64,000 nucleotides of DNA from Streptomyces ambofaciens ATCC 23877 (GTDB taxonomy: Bacteria; Actinomycetota; Actinomycetes; Streptomycetales; Streptomycetaceae), in NCBI RefSeq assembly GCF_001267885.1, contig NZ_CP012382.1, forward strand, positions 4,513,001 to 4,577,000. Reading direction: 5' to 3'. Shown piece by piece: positions 50,470 to 59,195 of this stretch; the first letter of the stretch is position 1; every line of letters starts with the position of its first letter. Below the pieces are notes generated by a model that saw only the letters and a program-made list of their open reading frames with translations, ran no database searches and was not told the DNA's origin. The position numbers were made by a program, and so were the translations under genes.

Positions 50470-51429
50470 GTGGGACGGCGCAACGCCGGGAGTTCGGGAG
50501 CGAGTACGGCCGCCGTGTTCGGCGAGGTGCTGCGGCACTTCCGGGAGGCCGCGGGGCTCACGCAGGAGGGCCTGGCGGCCCGCATCCCCTGCGATCGCTC
50601 GCACGTCGCCCGCGTGGAGGCGGGGTCGCGGGTGCCGCAGGACACGTTCGCCAAGACGTGCGACGAGCTGCTGGGCACGGGTGGGGTGCTGGGGCGGCTG
50701 TGGGGGCGGATCGACTGGTATCCGGAGGTGGAGCATCCGGATTGGTTCGAGCGCAGGGCTCGCATGGACGCCGAGGCGGTGGCCGTCCGCGCCTACCAGA
50801 CACAGGTGATGCCGGGCCTGTTGCAGACGTCCGCTTATGCGACGGCCCTGTTCGGCCGACGCCTCTCGGATGCAGCCGAAGTCGACGAGCGAGTGCGTGC
50901 CCGGTTGAGCCGACAGCAGCGCTTCTACGCAGCGGGCGGCCCGCTCTACGTCGTCGTGCTGGACGAGGGTTGTCTGCGCCATGTGGTGGGTGGCACGGCA
51001 GTCATGCGGGACCAGTGCGCGCACCTGCTGGCCGTCGGCCGCCTCCCCAACGTACGAGTGCAGGTAGCACCCTTGAGCCGCCCGTACCTCGACCGGCCGG
51101 ACACCTCGCTGTCGCTCATCGAACTGCCGGGGGGAGAGCGCTGGGTGTACTCGGAGTCGCTGGACCGTGGGCACTTCAGTGACGATCCGACCGTCTTCAC
51201 CAGGCACAACGCGACCTATGATGTGCTGCGGGCGGATGCGCTGTCAGCCCCTGAGTCCGCCGCTCTGATCAGCGACGTGATGGAAGGGTACGAGTCTCAT
51301 GAGCAGCCACGACCTGAGCGCGACCACCTGGATCAAGAGCAGCCACAGCGGCGCCAACGGCGGGGACTGCATCGAAATAGCCCCCGGAGTCCCCGGCGTC
51401 GTCCCCGTCCGCGACAGCAAGAACCCTGA
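50470..51429 (+). CDS. XRE-family regulator with DUF5753 (whiJ-like)
   Basis: 319 residues from GTG at 50470. HTH (about 17-70): FGEVLRHFREAAGLTQEGLAARIPCDRSHVARVEAGSR. DUF5753 (about 100-270): AYQTQVMPGLLQTSAYATALF, DEGCLRHVVGGTAVMRDQ, LPGGERWVYSESLDRGHF. The family normally stops around ALISDVMEGY; here the frame runs 45 codons further through the DUF397 gene in another frame (Arg/Gln/Pro-rich tail), an overlap of 131 nt. This may be a lost stop. The paired DUF397 genes follow. Confidence 0.88.
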   Translation: MGRRNAGSSGASTAAVFGEVLRHFREAAGLTQEGLAARIPCDRSHVARVEAGSRVPQDTFAKTCDELLGTGGVLGRLWGRIDWYPEVEHPDWFERRARMDAEAVAVRAYQTQVMPGLLQTSAYATALFGRRLSDAAEVDERVRARLSRQQRFYAAGGPLYVVVLDEGCLRHVVGGTAVMRDQCAHLLAVGRLPNVRVQVAPLSRPYLDRPDTSLSLIELPGGERWVYSESLDRGHFSDDPTVFTRHNATYDVLRADALSAPESAALISDVMEGYESHEQPRPERDHLDQEQPQRRQRRGLHRNSPRSPRRRPRPRQQEP

Positions 51430-51502
51430 CGGTCCCGTCCTCCTCGTCGGCCGCGCCGCCTGGTCCGCATTCACCGGAACCCGCTTTCTCGTGCTCCGGT
51501 GA
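51299..51502 (+). CDS. DUF397 protein, copy 1
   Basis: 67 residues: TTWIKSSHSGANGGDCIEIA, VPVRDSKNPDGPVLLVGRAAW and FTGTRFLVLR, the complete DUF397 fold. DUF397 proteins pair with XRE/DUF5753 regulators in streptomycete development loci such as whiJ. Starts inside the extended XRE frame. Confidence 0.92.
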   Translation: MSSHDLSATTWIKSSHSGANGGDCIEIAPGVPGVVPVRDSKNPDGPVLLVGRAAWSAFTGTRFLVLR

Positions 51503-51564
51503 CAGGGGCCCAACTCGCGAGGAAGTCGTCCCCATTGGCGTCGCGATCGAAGGGTACGAAGACC

Positions 51565-51768
51565 ATGGGCAGCCACGAATCCGACGCAACGTTCTGGATC
51601 AAGAGCAGCTACAGCGACGCCAACGGCGGAAACTGCGTCGAAGTGGCCCCCGGATTCCACTCCGTCGTCCCCGTCCGCGACAGCAAGAACCCTGACGGCC
51701 CCGTCCTCCTCGTCGGCCGCGCCGCCTGGTCCGCATTCACCGGAACCCGCTTTCTCGTGCTCCGGTGA
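51565..51768 (+). CDS. DUF397 protein, copy 2
   Basis: 67 residues, from ATG at 51565 with GAAGGG upstream. ATFWIKSSYSDANGGNCVEVA then the same C-terminal 36 residues as copy 1, encoded by nearly identical DNA. Differences are limited to the N-terminal third. The conserved part may interact with the regulator, leaving the divergent part for specificity; inference only. Confidence 0.92.
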   Translation: MGSHESDATFWIKSSYSDANGGNCVEVAPGFHSVVPVRDSKNPDGPVLLVGRAAWSAFTGTRFLVLR

Positions 51769-51926
51769 CAGGGGCGCCTACCCGGAAAGAACCACGGGGA
51801 GAAAGAAACCCAGCCAAGCCCCACCCCTCCCTCCCGCCCACGGCGTCGCCTCACTCGCCTGGGTGAACATCACCGGTTGGGCTGGCTTTCGGGGGCCCCA
51901 ACTCCCTTACTCTCAGCGCATTAACC

Positions 51927-51942
51927 GCTGACATATGTCAGC
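51927..51942. promoter_or_regulatory. Perfect 16-bp palindrome GCTGACATATGTCAGC
   Basis: The palindrome spans the first in-frame ATG (51935) of the following gene, so it is probably an operator and the true start may be downstream (52004). A related CATATGTC word is repeated at 37782-37802. Confidence 0.6.
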
Positions 51943-52867
51943 CCCCGAGGGGACTCGCAATCCCCACGAGGGCCTGGCCAACGAGGAAGAACCGCACTTC
52001 CTGATGGATACTCCCGACCTTAGCGCGCCCCCGCACGCCCCGTCCGCCCCCGGCGGCAAACACCCCCGATCAGGGGTCACGCACGAGCACGTGCGCCACA
52101 CCACCAACTTCACCGTGGTCGGCAACCACCTGGCCCAGCACCCGCACCTCTCGCTGCTGGCGATCGGCCTGGGCCTGTACATCCAGTCGGTGCGCGTCGG
52201 CACCCCGGTGGACATCAAGAGCCTCACCGCCCGCTTCAAGGAGGGCGCGACCCGTATCGGCGCGGCTCTGAACGAGCTGGAGGAGTACGGCTACCTGCGC
52301 CGCGAACGGGAGCGCATCCCGGACGGCCGCATCGTCACGCGGACGGTGTCGTGCAACGACCCGGCAAGCGCGGCCCGGCGTCGCACATCCGGACGCCCGC
52401 ACGCTCCCGCGCGGTCGGAACGCCCTCCGCGTCGCCCGCCTGCGGCGCCACGCCCGCTGCCCGCCGTACCGCAACCCGGCTGCAAGGCCCCCGCACTCCT
52501 GAAACAGGCCACCGATGTCCTCACCGGCCTGCGCCGTCACGACCGCCGCCTGCTGCTCTCGGCCTGCGACACGACCCACCTGGCCCCGGGTGTGGCCGCC
52601 TGGCTGGAGCGCGAGGTCAGCCCCGCAGCCGTACGCGACGCCTTGACCACCGGCCTGCCGGCCGAGGGCGTACGCCGCCCGGCAGCCCTCCTGGCCCACC
52701 GCCTGACGGTCCAGCTGCCGCCCCCACCACCCGTAGGCCCCCGCCCGGCCGCCGCGCCACCACCGGTCCGGCACCCCCTGCGCAACTGCGACCGCTGCGA
52801 CCGGGGCTTCCGCGCCCCCGCACACGAACCCCACTGCCGCGACTGCCGCCCACCGCACCTGACCTAG
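51935..52867 (+). CDS. Winged-helix protein with zinc-finger-like C-terminus
   Basis: 310 residues from ATG at 51935, or 287 from ATG at 52004. Residues about 45-140 form a winged helix-turn-helix: HTTNFTVVGNHLAQHPHLSLLAIGLGLYIQSV, DIKSLTARFKEGATRIGAALNELEEYGYLRRERERIPDGRIVTRT. The rest is Pro/Arg-rich, then a C-terminal Cys cluster C-x2-C...C-x2-C in NCDRCDRGFRAPAHEPHCRDCRP that may bind zinc. Common in streptomycetes as an HTH-domain protein of unknown role. The palindrome at 51927 suggests self-control. Confidence 0.8.
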   Translation: MSAPEGTRNPHEGLANEEEPHFLMDTPDLSAPPHAPSAPGGKHPRSGVTHEHVRHTTNFTVVGNHLAQHPHLSLLAIGLGLYIQSVRVGTPVDIKSLTARFKEGATRIGAALNELEEYGYLRRERERIPDGRIVTRTVSCNDPASAARRRTSGRPHAPARSERPPRRPPAAPRPLPAVPQPGCKAPALLKQATDVLTGLRRHDRRLLLSACDTTHLAPGVAAWLEREVSPAAVRDALTTGLPAEGVRRPAALLAHRLTVQLPPPPPVGPRPAAAPPPVRHPLRNCDRCDRGFRAPAHEPHCRDCRPPHLT

Positions 52868-52878
52868 AACGGAACCCC

Positions 52879-53751
52879 ATGGTCGGCTCGTCTCACGAGG
52901 CGATGCACCGCATCTTCCAACACGACCCGGGACTCTTCAGCCGCGTCTCCCGCTTCCTGGGGGTCGACATCCCCAGACCCGTCGCGGCGACCACCCTGCC
53001 CACCGACCTCACCGAGGCGAGCCCCGTCGAACGCCGGGTCGACACCCTCCTGCGCTTCGAGACTGCCGACCAGGGACCCTTCCTGCTGGCCGTCGAGGCC
53101 CAGGGCAAGAAGGACCCGGACAAACCCGCGAGCTGGGCGTACTACGTCTCGTACCTGTGGACGAAGTACCGCCTGCCCACCGCGCTGCTGGTCGTCTGCC
53201 AGGACTACGCGACGGCCAAGTGGGCCCAGCAGGCGGTGAGCGCCGGACCGTCCCAGCTACCCACTCTCACCTTGCGGCCCGTGGTCGCGGGCCCGCACAA
53301 CATGCCGGTGATCACCGACCCGGAAGAGGCCCGTGCCGACCTGGTGCTGGCCAGCCTGGCGGCCATCACACACGCCGCCGAACCGGTCGTGAATGCGATA
53401 CTGAAGGCCCTGTCCACAGCATTGCGGGACGCGCCGGAAGACGTCGTGGACCCCATCGTCGAATTCACCGCACATGGACTGGGCAACCACCCGGCCAAGC
53501 ACCTCTGGAGGAACCTGGTGGCCGTGGACCTCTCCTTCTACAAGTCCTACATCTCCGAAGAGATCCGTGACGAAGGCCGGGCGAAAAGCCGGGCCGAGGA
53601 CATCGTCCTCGTCCTGGAACAGCGAGGCATCTCCATCTCCGACGACGTCCGCGGACGCATCGCGGCGTGCGGCGACCTCGAAGTCCTCCGCTGCTGGCTC
53701 ACCCGAGCCATCACCGTGTCCACCGCCGAGGCGATCTTCGAGGGCGAGTGA
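52879..53751 (+). CDS. PD-(D/E)XK-like (Rpn/transposase-nuclease type) hypothetical protein
   Basis: 290 residues from ATG at 52879, 11 bp after the winged-helix gene. The core fits a restriction-like nuclease: Asp55 in ERRVDTLLRF, then Glu73-x-Gln75-x-Lys77 in FLLAVEAQGKKD, then SWAYYVSYLWTKYRLPTALLVVCQD. This resembles the Rpn/PDDEXK_family-transposase pattern. The C-terminal half is helical (LASLAAITHAAEPVVNAIL, SRAEDIVLVLEQRGISISDDVRGRI). Active or not, it may cut DNA; evidence is motif-level only. Adjacent genes are of accessory type. Confidence 0.65.
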   Translation: MVGSSHEAMHRIFQHDPGLFSRVSRFLGVDIPRPVAATTLPTDLTEASPVERRVDTLLRFETADQGPFLLAVEAQGKKDPDKPASWAYYVSYLWTKYRLPTALLVVCQDYATAKWAQQAVSAGPSQLPTLTLRPVVAGPHNMPVITDPEEARADLVLASLAAITHAAEPVVNAILKALSTALRDAPEDVVDPIVEFTAHGLGNHPAKHLWRNLVAVDLSFYKSYISEEIRDEGRAKSRAEDIVLVLEQRGISISDDVRGRIAACGDLEVLRCWLTRAITVSTAEAIFEGE

Positions 53752-53767
53752 CCAGGACCCCAGCGGG

Positions 53768-54094
53768 TCAGTCGCCCTTGGGGTCCTCGTCCTTGTCGCG
53801 GTCGCGGTCCTTCTCGTCGTCCTTGTCCAGCGACTTCAGGAAGTCGGGGTTGTCGTCCGGCGCGACCCACTGCCGGCGCCCGCCGCCGCCCTGCCAGGGC
53901 GAGGAGCCGGCCGGCTGCCGCTTCTTGCCGGCGATGATCCACGAGATCGACCCGACCAGCGGGAACAGCAGCACGAGGATCGCCCACAGCGGCTTGGGGA
54001 TGTGCCGGACGTCCTCGTCCTTCGTGCTGATGCAGTCGATGAACGCGTAGACGCTCAACGCCAGGGGGATCAGGAACATCAGCACCCGGAGCAT
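53768..54094 (-). CDS. PLD nuclease N-terminal (PLDc_N) domain protein
   Basis: 108 residues. Two membrane helices, [23 protein letters not shown] and [26 protein letters not shown], make the PLDc_N module. The tail is acidic and basic by turns ([20 protein letters not shown]). There is no phospholipase domain. GGAGAGG precedes the ATG. Function unknown. Located before the menaquinone genes in opposite orientation. Confidence 0.9.
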   Translation of the reverse strand: MLRVLMFLIPLALSVYAFIDCISTKDEDVRHIPKPLWAILVLLFPLVGSISWIIAGKKRQPAGSSPWQGGGGRRQWVAPDDNPDFLKSLDKDDEKDRDRDKDEDPKGD

Positions 54095-54182
54095 GGGGCC
54101 TCTCCAGCGTTAGCGGTGGGCGGGGACGCGTCACGGCCCCCAGGTACAGGGCCAGGGTAGCGGCTCGGGGATACTGGACCGC

Positions 54183-55640
54183 ATGGCTTACGACGATCTT
54201 CGCTCGCTGCTCCGGGCGCTGGAGCGCGAGGGCGACCTCAAGCGCATCAAGGCCGAGGTGGACCCGTACCTGGAGGTCGGGGAGATCGTCGACCGGGTGA
54301 ACAAGGCCGGCGGCCCCGCCCTGCTCTTCGAGAACGTGAAGGGCTCCGACATGCCCCTCGCGATGAACGTCTTCGGCACCGACCGGCGCCTGCTCAAGGC
54401 CCTCGGCCTGAAGTCGTACTCCGACATCTCGGACAAGATCGGCGGGCTGCTCCGCCCCGAGCTGCCCCAGGGCTTCGTCGGCATGCGCGAGGCCTTCGGG
54501 AAGCTCGGCGCGATGACGCACGTACCGCCGAAGAAGGTGAAGCCGGGCAGCGCGCCCGTGCAGGAGACCGTCCTCACCGGCGACGACGTGGACCTCGACC
54601 GCCTCCCCGCCCTCTTCACCTGGCCCGACGACGGCGGCTCCTTCTTCAACCTGGGCCTCACCCACACCAAGGACCCGGAGACGGGCGTCCGCAACCTGGG
54701 CCTGTACCGGCTCCAGCGCCACGACAAGCGCACCATCGGCATGCACTGGCAGATCCACAAGGACAGCCGCAACCACTACGCGGTGGCCGCCCGGCGCGGC
54801 GAGCGCCTGCCGGTCGCCATCGCCTTCGGCTGCCCGCCCGCCGTGACGTACGCCTCCACCGCCCCGCTCCCCGGCGACATCGACGAGTACCTGTTCGCCG
54901 GGTTCCTCCAGGGCAAGCGGATCGAGATGGTCGACTGCAAGACCGTCCCGCTCCAGGTCCCGGCGCAGGCCGAGGTCGTCATCGAGGGCTGGCTGGAGCC
55001 CGGCGAGATGCTCCCCGAGGGCCCCTTCGGCGACCACACCGGCTTCTACACGCCGCAGGAGCCCTTCCCCGCCCTGAAGATCGACTGCGTGACGATGCGG
55101 AAGCGTCCGCTGCTCCAGTCGATCGTCGTCGGCCGCCCGCCGACGGAGGACGGCCCGCTGGGACGCGCGACGGAGCGTTTCTTCCTCCCGCTCCTCAAGA
55201 TCATCGTGCCGGACATCGTGGACTACCACCTCCCCGAGGCCGGCGGCTTCCACAACTGCGCGATCGTCTCGATCGACAAGAAGTACCCCAAGCACGCCCA
55301 GAAGGTGATGCACGCCATCTGGGGCGCCCACATGATGTCCCTGACCAAGCTGATCGTGGTCGTCGACTCCGACTGCGACGTCCACGACCTGCACGAGGTC
55401 GCCTGGCGGGCGCTCGGCAACACCGACTACGCCCGCGACCTCACGGTCGTCGAAGGCCCGGTCGACCACCTCGACCACGCCTCCTACCAGCAGTTCTGGG
55501 GCGGCAAGGCCGGCATCGACGCGACGAGGAAGCTGCCCGAGGAGGGGTACACGCGGGACGGGGGCTGGCCGGACATGGTGCTGTCCGACCCGGAGACGGC
55601 GGCGAAGGTCGACCGCCGCTGGAAGGAGTACGGACTGTGA
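54183..55640 (+). CDS. mqnL: Menaquinone biosynthesis decarboxylase, UbiD-like (MqnL)
   Basis: 485 residues. UbiD-family prenylated-FMN decarboxylase of the futalosine route. Core motifs include PALLFENVKGSDMPLAMNVFGTDRR, NLGLYRLQRHDKRTIGMHWQIHKD, VAIAFGCPPAVTYASTAPLP and PEGPFGDHTGFYTP. The next two genes, UbiA- and UbiX-like, are coupled to it, GTGA overlap with mqnP. Function assigned by operon and similarity to SCO4490-type genes (from memory). Confidence 0.93.
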   Translation: MAYDDLRSLLRALEREGDLKRIKAEVDPYLEVGEIVDRVNKAGGPALLFENVKGSDMPLAMNVFGTDRRLLKALGLKSYSDISDKIGGLLRPELPQGFVGMREAFGKLGAMTHVPPKKVKPGSAPVQETVLTGDDVDLDRLPALFTWPDDGGSFFNLGLTHTKDPETGVRNLGLYRLQRHDKRTIGMHWQIHKDSRNHYAVAARRGERLPVAIAFGCPPAVTYASTAPLPGDIDEYLFAGFLQGKRIEMVDCKTVPLQVPAQAEVVIEGWLEPGEMLPEGPFGDHTGFYTPQEPFPALKIDCVTMRKRPLLQSIVVGRPPTEDGPLGRATERFFLPLLKIIVPDIVDYHLPEAGGFHNCAIVSIDKKYPKHAQKVMHAIWGAHMMSLTKLIVVVDSDCDVHDLHEVAWRALGNTDYARDLTVVEGPVDHLDHASYQQFWGGKAGIDATRKLPEEGYTRDGGWPDMVLSDPETAAKVDRRWKEYGL

Positions 55641-56542
55641 CGTCGGCTTCCGCCGCGCTGCCGCAGCAGCCGGGGCGCACCAAGGCGTTCCTGCGCCTGG
55701 TGATGATCGAACACTCGGTGTTCGCGCTGCCCTTCGCCTACATCGCCGCGCTGACCGCGATGTACGCGTGGGACGAGAACATCCACTGGGGCCGGCTGCT
55801 CCTGGTCACCGTCGCGATGGTGGGCCTGCGCACCTTCGCGATGGCGGTCAACCGGATCATCGACCGCGAGATCGACGCCCGCAACCCCCGCACCGCCCAC
55901 CGCGAACTGGTCACCGGCGCCATGTCGGTCAAGCACGCCTGGACCGGCGCGCTGATCGCCCTCGTCGTCTTCCTGGGCGCCGCGGCCCTGCTCAACCCGC
56001 TCTGCCTCGCCCTCGCCCCCGTCGCGGTGATCCCGATGGTGGTCTACCCCTACGGCAAGCGGTTCACGAACTTCCCGCAGGCCATCCTCGGTCTCGCCCA
56101 GGCGATGGGCCCGATCGGCGGCTGGCTGGCGATCAGCGGCGAGTGGTCCTGGGAGGCCGTGATCCTCGGCCTCGCGGTCGGCATCTGGATCGGCGGCTTC
56201 GACCTGATCTACGCCTGCCAGGACGTCGAGACCGACCGGGAGGTCGGCGTGAAGTCGGTCCCGGCCCGCTTCGGCATCCCGGCGGCCATCTGGGGCGCCC
56301 GCGCCTGCCACACCGTCACCACCGCCCTGTTCGTCTGGTACGCCCTCGCCACCGACGCCGGATTCTTCTTCTGGCTCGGCCTGCTGATCGTCGCGGGCGC
56401 GTTCCTCTACGAGCACACCATCGTGCGCCCCACCGACCTGACCCGCCTGAACAGGGCGTTCTTCTCGGTCAACGGTTTCATCGGCATCGCCCTGTTCGTG
56501 TGTGCGCTGCTCGATCTGCTCGTGCGGGGCCTCACCGTCTGA
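55637..56542 (+). CDS. mqnP: Menaquinone biosynthesis prenyltransferase, UbiA-like (MqnP)
   Basis: 301 residues, eight or nine helices. UbiA-type Asp-rich motifs NRIIDREIDARNPRT (about 74-88; N-x3-D-x3-D) and YACQDVETDREVGVKS (about 196-211) bind the prenyl diphosphate through Mg2+. It attaches the isoprenoid chain to a naphthoate intermediate. The GTG start overlaps mqnL. Confidence 0.95.
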   Translation: MTSASAALPQQPGRTKAFLRLVMIEHSVFALPFAYIAALTAMYAWDENIHWGRLLLVTVAMVGLRTFAMAVNRIIDREIDARNPRTAHRELVTGAMSVKHAWTGALIALVVFLGAAALLNPLCLALAPVAVIPMVVYPYGKRFTNFPQAILGLAQAMGPIGGWLAISGEWSWEAVILGLAVGIWIGGFDLIYACQDVETDREVGVKSVPARFGIPAAIWGARACHTVTTALFVWYALATDAGFFFWLGLLIVAGAFLYEHTIVRPTDLTRLNRAFFSVNGFIGIALFVCALLDLLVRGLTV

Positions 56543-56573
56543 AAACCCTGAGCCTGCGACTAGGCTCGACACC

Positions 56574-57248
56574 ATGAAGCCAGGACAGACGCAGCGCACG
56601 CCTTGGATCGTGGGGGTGTCAGGGGCGTCCGGTACGCCGTACGCGGCGGCGGTGCTGCGGGCACTGCTCGCGGCGGGCGAGAGCGTCGACCTGGTGGTCA
56701 GCCGGGCCTCGCGGCTCACCCTGCTCGACGAGACCGGCATCTCCTTCCGGGACGCCCACTGGCAGCACGACCTGCGGGAATGGCTCGCGCGCGGCGCCGA
56801 CGGCAAGCCCGAGACCTTCGACGTGGACCTCTCCGGCGTACGGCACTGGAGCGCGGGCGACCTCGCGGCCGGGCCGTCCTCCGGGTCGTACCCCGTCAAG
56901 GGCATGCTGATCGTGCCCGCCTCGACGGCCTGCGTCGCGGGCGTCGCGCTGGGACTGTCGAAGGACCTGCTCCAGCGGTCGGCGAGCGTGACCCTGAAGG
57001 AGCGTCGCAAGCTGGTCGTCGCCGTGCGGGAGACCCCGCTGGACGGCCGGACGCTGCGGCACCTGGTGACCCTGGACGACGCGGGCGCGACCGTGGTGCC
57101 CGCCTCGCCCGCCTTCTACGCGGGGGCGACGCACATCCAGGACCTCGTGGACTTCGTCGCCGGACGCGTCCTGGACGCGGCCGGGGTCGAGCACGACCTG
57201 TACCGCCGCTGGCGCGGCGACCTCGGCGGGGCGCGCCCCACCACCTGA
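56574..57248 (+). CDS. mqnM: UbiX-family flavin prenyltransferase (MqnM)
   Basis: 224 residues from ATG at 56574, 31 bp after mqnP. UbiX makes the prenyl-FMN cofactor needed by UbiD enzymes, here MqnL. GVSGASGTPYAAAVLRAL (about 14) binds FMN; VPASTACVAGVALGLSKDLLQRSASVTLKERRKLVVAVRETP is the family core. The ATG follows TAGGCT by about 8 nt and lacks a ribosome-binding site, suggesting a leaderless mRNA of its own besides operon read-through. Confidence 0.93.
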   Translation: MKPGQTQRTPWIVGVSGASGTPYAAAVLRALLAAGESVDLVVSRASRLTLLDETGISFRDAHWQHDLREWLARGADGKPETFDVDLSGVRHWSAGDLAAGPSSGSYPVKGMLIVPASTACVAGVALGLSKDLLQRSASVTLKERRKLVVAVRETPLDGRTLRHLVTLDDAGATVVPASPAFYAGATHIQDLVDFVAGRVLDAAGVEHDLYRRWRGDLGGARPTT

Positions 57249-57313
57249 GCACCACCTCCCCCCACGTTGGTTACCCACATCTTCAGAACTCTTCAGTGGA
57301 AGGCTTCGATCGC

Positions 57314-57769
57314 ATGGACGCGGTGGACAGGCAGCTCATCCAGGCCCTGAGGGAGAACGGCCGGGCCTCCTACGCGGAGCTGGGGCGCCTCGTCGGACTG
57401 TCGGGGCCCAGCGTCACCGACCGCATCAACCGGCTGGAGGCGGCCGGGGTCATCACCGGCTACCGGGCCACCGTGGACTCCGCCTCGCTCGGCCTCGGCG
57501 TCATCGCGCTGATCGGCATCTCCCTCTCCGACGCGGCCGACCACGAGGACGTGGCCCAGCGGCTGAAGGAGCTGCGGGAGATCGAGGACTGCTGGTTCAT
57601 CGCCGGCGACGACTCCTACATGCTCAAGGTGCGCGCCACCGACGTGGACGGCCTGGAGAGCATCATCAGGCGGCTGTCGGGGACGAAGGGCGTCTCCCGG
57701 ACCCGTACCACCATCGTGCTCTCCACCAAGTGGGAGAACCGGGTGGGCGAGCTGCCGGAAGAGGTCTAG
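57314..57769 (+). CDS. Lrp/AsnC-family regulator
   Basis: 151 residues. HTH at about 1-60 (MDAVDRQLIQALRENGRASYAELGRLVGLSGPSVTDRINRLEAAGVITGY) and a RAM ligand domain from about 65 (ALIGISLSD, YMLKVRATDVDGLESIIRRL). Located between mqnM and mqnE, as in S. coelicolor (SCO4493, from memory). It may control menaquinone genes, but no target site was identified. Confidence 0.93.
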   Translation: MDAVDRQLIQALRENGRASYAELGRLVGLSGPSVTDRINRLEAAGVITGYRATVDSASLGLGVIALIGISLSDAADHEDVAQRLKELREIEDCWFIAGDDSYMLKVRATDVDGLESIIRRLSGTKGVSRTRTTIVLSTKWENRVGELPEEV

Positions 57770-57836
57770 CCCCCGGGGCGTACGGTTTACGGAGTCTGAC
57801 GGACTCGACGGACTCGGTCGGAGAAAGAGGTATCGC

Positions 57837-59000
57837 ATGGACGCCGGGCTCAAGCGCGAGCTGGAGCAGAAGGTCCGCTCCGGTGAGCGGCTGACCCGCG
57901 AGGACGGCATCGCGCTGTACGAGTCGGACGACCTGGCCTGGCTCGGCGGCCTCGCGCACGAGGTGCGGACGCGCAAGAACGGCGACGTCGTCCACTTCAA
58001 CGTCAACCGCCACCTCAACATGACCAACGTGTGCACCGCCTCCTGCGCGTACTGCTCCTTCCAGCGCAAGCCGGGGGAGAAGGACGCGTACACGATGCGC
58101 ATCGAGGAGGCGGTGAAGCTCGCCAAGGCGATGGAGGGCGAGAACCTCACCGAGCTGCACATCGTCAACGGCCTGCACCCGAACCTGCCCTGGCGCTACT
58201 ACCCGCGCTCGCTCCGGGAGCTGAAGGCCGCGCTGCCGGACGTCTCGCTCAAGGCGTTCACCGCCACCGAGATCCACCACTTCGAGACCATCTCGGGGAT
58301 GTCCGCCTCCGACATCCTCGACGAGCTGATCGACGCCGGCCTGGAGTCCCTCACCGGCGGTGGCGCGGAGATCTTCGACTGGGAGGTCCGGCAGCACATC
58401 GTCGACCACCGCACCCACTGGGAGGACTGGTCGCGCATCCACCGCCTGGCGCACGAGAAGGGGCTCAAGACCCCGTGCACCATGCTCTACGGCCACATCG
58501 AGGAGCCCCGCCACCGCGTGGACCACGTGCTGCGCCTGCGTGAGCTCCAGGACGAGACGAACGGCTTCCAGGTCTTCATCCCGCTGCGCTACCAGCACGA
58601 CTTCGTGGACATGAAGGACGGCAAGGTACGCAACCGGCTCCAGGCCCGCACCCAGATGGCGACCGGCGCGGAGGCCCTCAAGACCTTCGCGGTCTCCCGG
58701 CTGCTCTTCGACAACGTCCCGCACGTCAAGGTCTTCTGGGTGATGCACGGCGTCCAGACCGCCCAGCTCGCCCTCCAGCACGGTGCCGACGACATGGACG
58801 GCTCGGTCGTCGAGTACAAGATCACGCACGACGCGGACGACTTCGGCACGCCGAACAAGCTGACGCGCGAGGACCTGCTCGACCTGATCCGCGACGCGGG
58901 GTTCCGGCCGGTGGAGCGGAACACGCGCTACGAGATCATCCGGGAGTTCGAGGGCCCCGACCCGGCGCGCCGGGAGTCGCCGCAGCCGATGCGGGTGTGA
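57837..59000 (+). CDS. mqnE: Aminodeoxyfutalosine synthase (radical SAM)
   Basis: 387 residues. Radical SAM CxxxCxxC cluster with Cys66/70/73 in MTNVCTASCAYCSFQRKPG. MqnE joins 3-[(1-carboxyvinyl)oxy]benzoate with SAM to give aminodeoxyfutalosine, the committed step. Other conserved stretches: ELHIVNGLHPNLPWRYYPRSLRELK, KAFTATEIHHFETI, GGGAEIFDWEVR. AGAAAGAGG ribosome-binding site. The pathway's other genes (mqnA, B, C, D) are not in this window. Confidence 0.96.
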   Translation: MDAGLKRELEQKVRSGERLTREDGIALYESDDLAWLGGLAHEVRTRKNGDVVHFNVNRHLNMTNVCTASCAYCSFQRKPGEKDAYTMRIEEAVKLAKAMEGENLTELHIVNGLHPNLPWRYYPRSLRELKAALPDVSLKAFTATEIHHFETISGMSASDILDELIDAGLESLTGGGAEIFDWEVRQHIVDHRTHWEDWSRIHRLAHEKGLKTPCTMLYGHIEEPRHRVDHVLRLRELQDETNGFQVFIPLRYQHDFVDMKDGKVRNRLQARTQMATGAEALKTFAVSRLLFDNVPHVKVFWVMHGVQTAQLALQHGADDMDGSVVEYKITHDADDFGTPNKLTREDLLDLIRDAGFRPVERNTRYEIIREFEGPDPARRESPQPMRV

Positions 59001-59195
59001 GTCCGCGGTCCTCGTCCGGCTGCCGGCCGGTGGGGGCCGTTCGCCCAGTTCCCCGCGTCCTGAGGGCATGCGCGCACGCCGCCTGACGGGCGCCGGGGAC
59101 TGTCCTGGCTCAGGGGCGCGGGGCACCGCGCGACCAGCCACGGACCACCCGCAGCCGCCACGGGTCCGACTCCCCACGGCGGGTAGTCGGACCAC

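Larger units (their letters stand above)
51281..51774. repeat. 266-bp tandem duplication covering DUF397 gene
   Basis: Copy 1 at about 51281-51508 and copy 2 at about 51547-51774, offset 266 bp. The last about 114 bp of each (from GTCGTCCCCGTCCGCGACAG) are identical except for one T/C difference; the 5' parts differ more. This points to a recent duplication or gene conversion of the 3' half. Confidence 0.9.
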
